Source: a virus
IMG/VR virus record: IMGVR_UViG_3300044846_001198
Coordinates: 1-30,922 of that record
Reading direction: 5' to 3' (one strand)
DNA length: 30,922 nt
The notes under the pieces are model-generated. The model searched no databases. It was given only the letters and a program-made list of their open reading frames with translations, and was not told the DNA's origin. Numbering within the stretch: the first letter of the stretch is position 1; each line of letters begins with the position of its first letter. This document shows positions 28,726 through 30,922 of this stretch, in pieces. The translations under genes and the position numbers were made by a program.

Positions 28726-30922
28726 TGAACGAAGTAATTTTAACGCTGACCGACTTTGACGGCAACGCGGCGACAATCGACTTGTATGAGAACGAGAAGA
28801 TGCACCTCAACTACAAGTTCACCGACCTTACCGACTTTAGTTCGGTAGGTAACTACTCGCGTGAATTTCGTATTCCTGCAAGTAAGACGAATGTCGACTT
28901 CTTCGGTGCTATCTTCAACGTTAATTTCGACGGTTGGTTTGACTTTCGCAAGAAGGTTGAAGCGACGTTGACGGTTAACACGATACCTATCGCAAGTGGT
29001 CACGTTCAAGTAAAAAAACTTTATTGGCAGTCTGGTAAGTTGTTCGAATTTGAAGTGGTCTTCTTTGGTGAAGTACCGAACCTTGCAAGATTATTAAATG
29101 AAAAGAAACTACGCGATATTGAATCGATTGTCAACGGCGACCTTGACTACGACTTGTTACACGCTAACGTTGAGACACCACCTAACGAACACACAATTCT
29201 CACGCTTTGCGATAAGTGGAATTTGACAACGTACAACACGGAAGGACAACCGATTTATTCACCTTCAGATACTTCGTTCGACAACTACAAACCGCTTTAT
29301 GTTGGACACTTGACACCTGCTGTTAAGGCACAATACTTATTTGACAACATTCTTGCTGATGCAGGAATACAATACGTTAGCGATAACCTGGCGAATTGTT
29401 TAGACAACGTTTATATTCCTTTTGTGAATGGGCAGTATTTGAATAGCGCGTTAGGATTGAATGATATTGCAAGTAAATTAGCTTACGCAACAAATCAAAC
29501 TTTTACATTTACACCAACAAATAACATAAAGAATTTTTACTCTCCATTAACTGAATATATTGATTCGGGCAACGATTGGAGTAGTGGAATTTATACAGCT
29601 CCTTTTAGCGGACAATTTACTTTTAAAGTTTGGGCAAATGCAACCGCAACTTCTTCTGGAAGTAATTATGTTACTGAATTAGCGGGTAACATTTACTTTT
29701 TTGTAAATGACATTCTTGTTGAAGAATCTTTTTTTGATTTTACTGATAATACAAATTTGTATTCACACACATTCAATTTAGATAGAACAATAACAACAAA
29801 TCTAACGGAAGGTGATACTTTAAAAATAAAATTCAATTGTGGTGATGCACTTGGTGTAAGTACATTTAACATAACTTTTGTAGGCAACGGAGCGAATTAT
29901 TCAGGAACAGGTGTTGAACTTGTAAGCGTTGGAACTGCTCTAATTAACGATACCGTTCTTATGGAATGGAACGCTCCAGATATGAAGCAAATTGACTTTA
30001 TCACGTCAATTCAAAAGATGTTTAACCTTGCCTTTGTTCCCGACAGAACACTTCCAAACACACTACGAATTGAACCACTTGTGGAATATATCGGAAGCGG
30101 AAACACTTTGGATTGGACTTCGAAACTTGACTTGTCGAAAGACATTACATACTACCCGACGGTTGATATGCAGAAGGCGAAGTTTACGTTTACATACACC
30201 GAAGACGGAGACTATTTCAATTCGATATACAAAGACAACGGACGCATCTACGGAAGGTACGAAATAACGGAGAACGACTTCGAAGTGATTAACGAGTTCG
30301 CAACAGGCGAAGAAAAAGTAGAACTTGCTTTTGCATCTACACCTTCAGCACCTGTTGAGAATACAGACGTTGTTGTTCCTCGTTTCATCAATTCAGAAGG
30401 ACAATTCGTACAACCAAAACCGCGCATACTTTACTACTTCGCAGACTTCTTAGTTAATATGTACGATGAGGTTTCAGATAGCGTAATTGTTACAGCGGTA
30501 AAGTGTTTGAACAACTACTCGACAATGAACGCAACGGTGTCAGATAAGGACTTAAACTTTGCTCCCGAAATACCACCGCACACAATCATTGCTAACCCAT
30601 ACGAAAACTTATACAATCGCTGGTGGAGAAACTACTATCGTGAATTATACGACGGACAAGCGCGAATCTTAGAGGGAATGTTCGCACTTACTTTGAACGA
30701 CATATTTACCTTCCAATTCAGCGACAAGATTTGGATAATAGATTCGTGGTGGCGCATTCTCGACATTGAAGGCTACGTTGTGGGTGAGCAAGAAATGACT
30801 AAAGTAAAACTTATTCGACTTCTTGACATAGACAACGACTGCGATATTGTGCCTGTTTCGGCTAACCTAAACCAAACGCTTAATTGGGAAACTAGCGAGG
30901 GAGATCCTGCAACTATAACAGA
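28722..30922 (+). CDS. Tail hub/tip protein, 5' part (gene crosses the contig join)
   Basis: The frame opens at ATG ATG (28722), overlaps the stop of the previous tail gene (TGA 28723-28725) and stays open to the right edge. Across the 127-bp overlap it continues in frame to the stop at 567-569, giving about 880 residues. The N-terminal part (from MMNEVILTLTDFDGN) and the stretch near WWRILDIEGYVVGEQEMTKV look like Bacteroidetes phage tail/baseplate proteins, and its place directly before the tape measure gene fits a tail tip or hub. Around 29461-29960 lies an AT-rich segment coding a beta-rich module (YTAPFSGQFTFKVW), resembling jelly-roll or carbohydrate-binding domains and probably inserted. 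The C terminus (bases 1-569) looks like a tail-fibre tip. Tail assignment is fairly sure, the exact role is inferred. Confidence 0.75.
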   Translation, partial: MMNEVILTLTDFDGNAATIDLYENEKMHLNYKFTDLTDFSSVGNYSREFRIPASKTNVDFFGAIFNVNFDGWFDFRKKVEATLTVNTIPIASGHVQVKKLYWQSGKLFEFEVVFFGEVPNLARLLNEKKLRDIESIVNGDLDYDLLHANVETPPNEHTILTLCDKWNLTTYNTEGQPIYSPSDTSFDNYKPLYVGHLTPAVKAQYLFDNILADAGIQYVSDNLANCLDNVYIPFVNGQYLNSALGLNDIASKLAYATNQTFTFTPTNNIKNFYSPLTEYIDSGNDWSSGIYTAPFSGQFTFKVWANATATSSGSNYVTELAGNIYFFVNDILVEESFFDFTDNTNLYSHTFNLDRTITTNLTEGDTLKIKFNCGDALGVSTFNITFVGNGANYSGTGVELVSVGTALINDTVLMEWNAPDMKQIDFITSIQKMFNLAFVPDRTLPNTLRIEPLVEYIGSGNTLDWTSKLDLSKDITYYPTVDMQKAKFTFTYTEDGDYFNSIYKDNGRIYGRYEITENDFEVINEFATGEEKVELAFASTPSAPVENTDVVVPRFINSEGQFVQPKPRILYYFADFLVNMYDEVSDSVIVTAVKCLNNYSTMNATVSDKDLNFAPEIPPHTIIANPYENLYNRWWRNYYRELYDGQARILEGMFALTLNDIFTFQFSDKIWIIDSWWRILDIEGYVVGEQEMTKVKLIRLLDIDNDCDIVPVSANLNQTLNWETSEGDPATIT
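30796..30922. repeat. Right copy of a 127-bp exact end overlap
   Basis: Same sequence as bases 1-127. One copy should be removed before counting genes or length. The repeat lies wholly inside coding sequence of the tail hub gene, which is not where a cos site or promoter-bearing terminal repeat would be expected. Confidence 0.95.

Overview
The window is one complete small tailed-phage genome in a linear contig that closes on itself. Bases 1-127 are repeated exactly at 30796-30922, so the circular unit is 30,795 bp. The length 127 is a common assembler k-mer, so the repeat is more likely an assembly overlap than a real terminal repeat. A tail gene runs across the join: it starts at 28722 and ends at 569 of the next copy. 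The host is probably a Bacteroidetes, likely flavobacterial. Start contexts are A-rich with little Shine-Dalgarno. The promoters I can find have the Bacteroidetes form TTG-N19-TAnnTTTG. Most structural proteins look like families typical of Bacteroidetes phages. No integrase, CRISPR array, tRNA or insertion sequence was seen.

Layout: two opposed transcription arms diverge at about 20409-20518 and converge at about 11578-11615. The leftward arm (20408 down to 11578) holds small early-type genes, an SSB-like protein with its own promoter and terminator, a DnaA domain IV protein, two replication-type proteins, a small HTH regulator, a C5 cytosine methyltransferase with a second gene inside it in another frame, the large terminase, and a small cluster with a ribbon-helix-helix protein and a MazG-like protein. 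The rightward arm (20519 through the join to 11615) starts with a VRR-NUC nuclease, a sigma-like protein and a cysteine-rich protein. Next come a candidate structured RNA with promoter and terminator (about 21843-22256), small genes with a likely small terminase subunit, and a second structured intergenic region (about 23770-23970). The tail chaperones (probable -1 frameshift), tail fibre, neck and tail hub genes follow, then across the join tape measure, prohead protease, scaffold, capsid, tail tube, portal, connector and a lysis cassette with a metallophosphoesterase.

How it works together: no polymerase or replicative helicase was recognised, so replication probably uses host enzymes recruited through the DnaA-like protein, with SSB and VRR-NUC nuclease helping. 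The sigma-like protein is the first candidate for switching on the rightward structural and lysis genes. The methyltransferase may protect the DNA. The items most worth a second look are the two structured RNA regions, the dual-coded methyltransferase locus, the slippery sites in the tail chaperone and portal genes, and the AT-rich modules inserted in three neighbouring tail genes.
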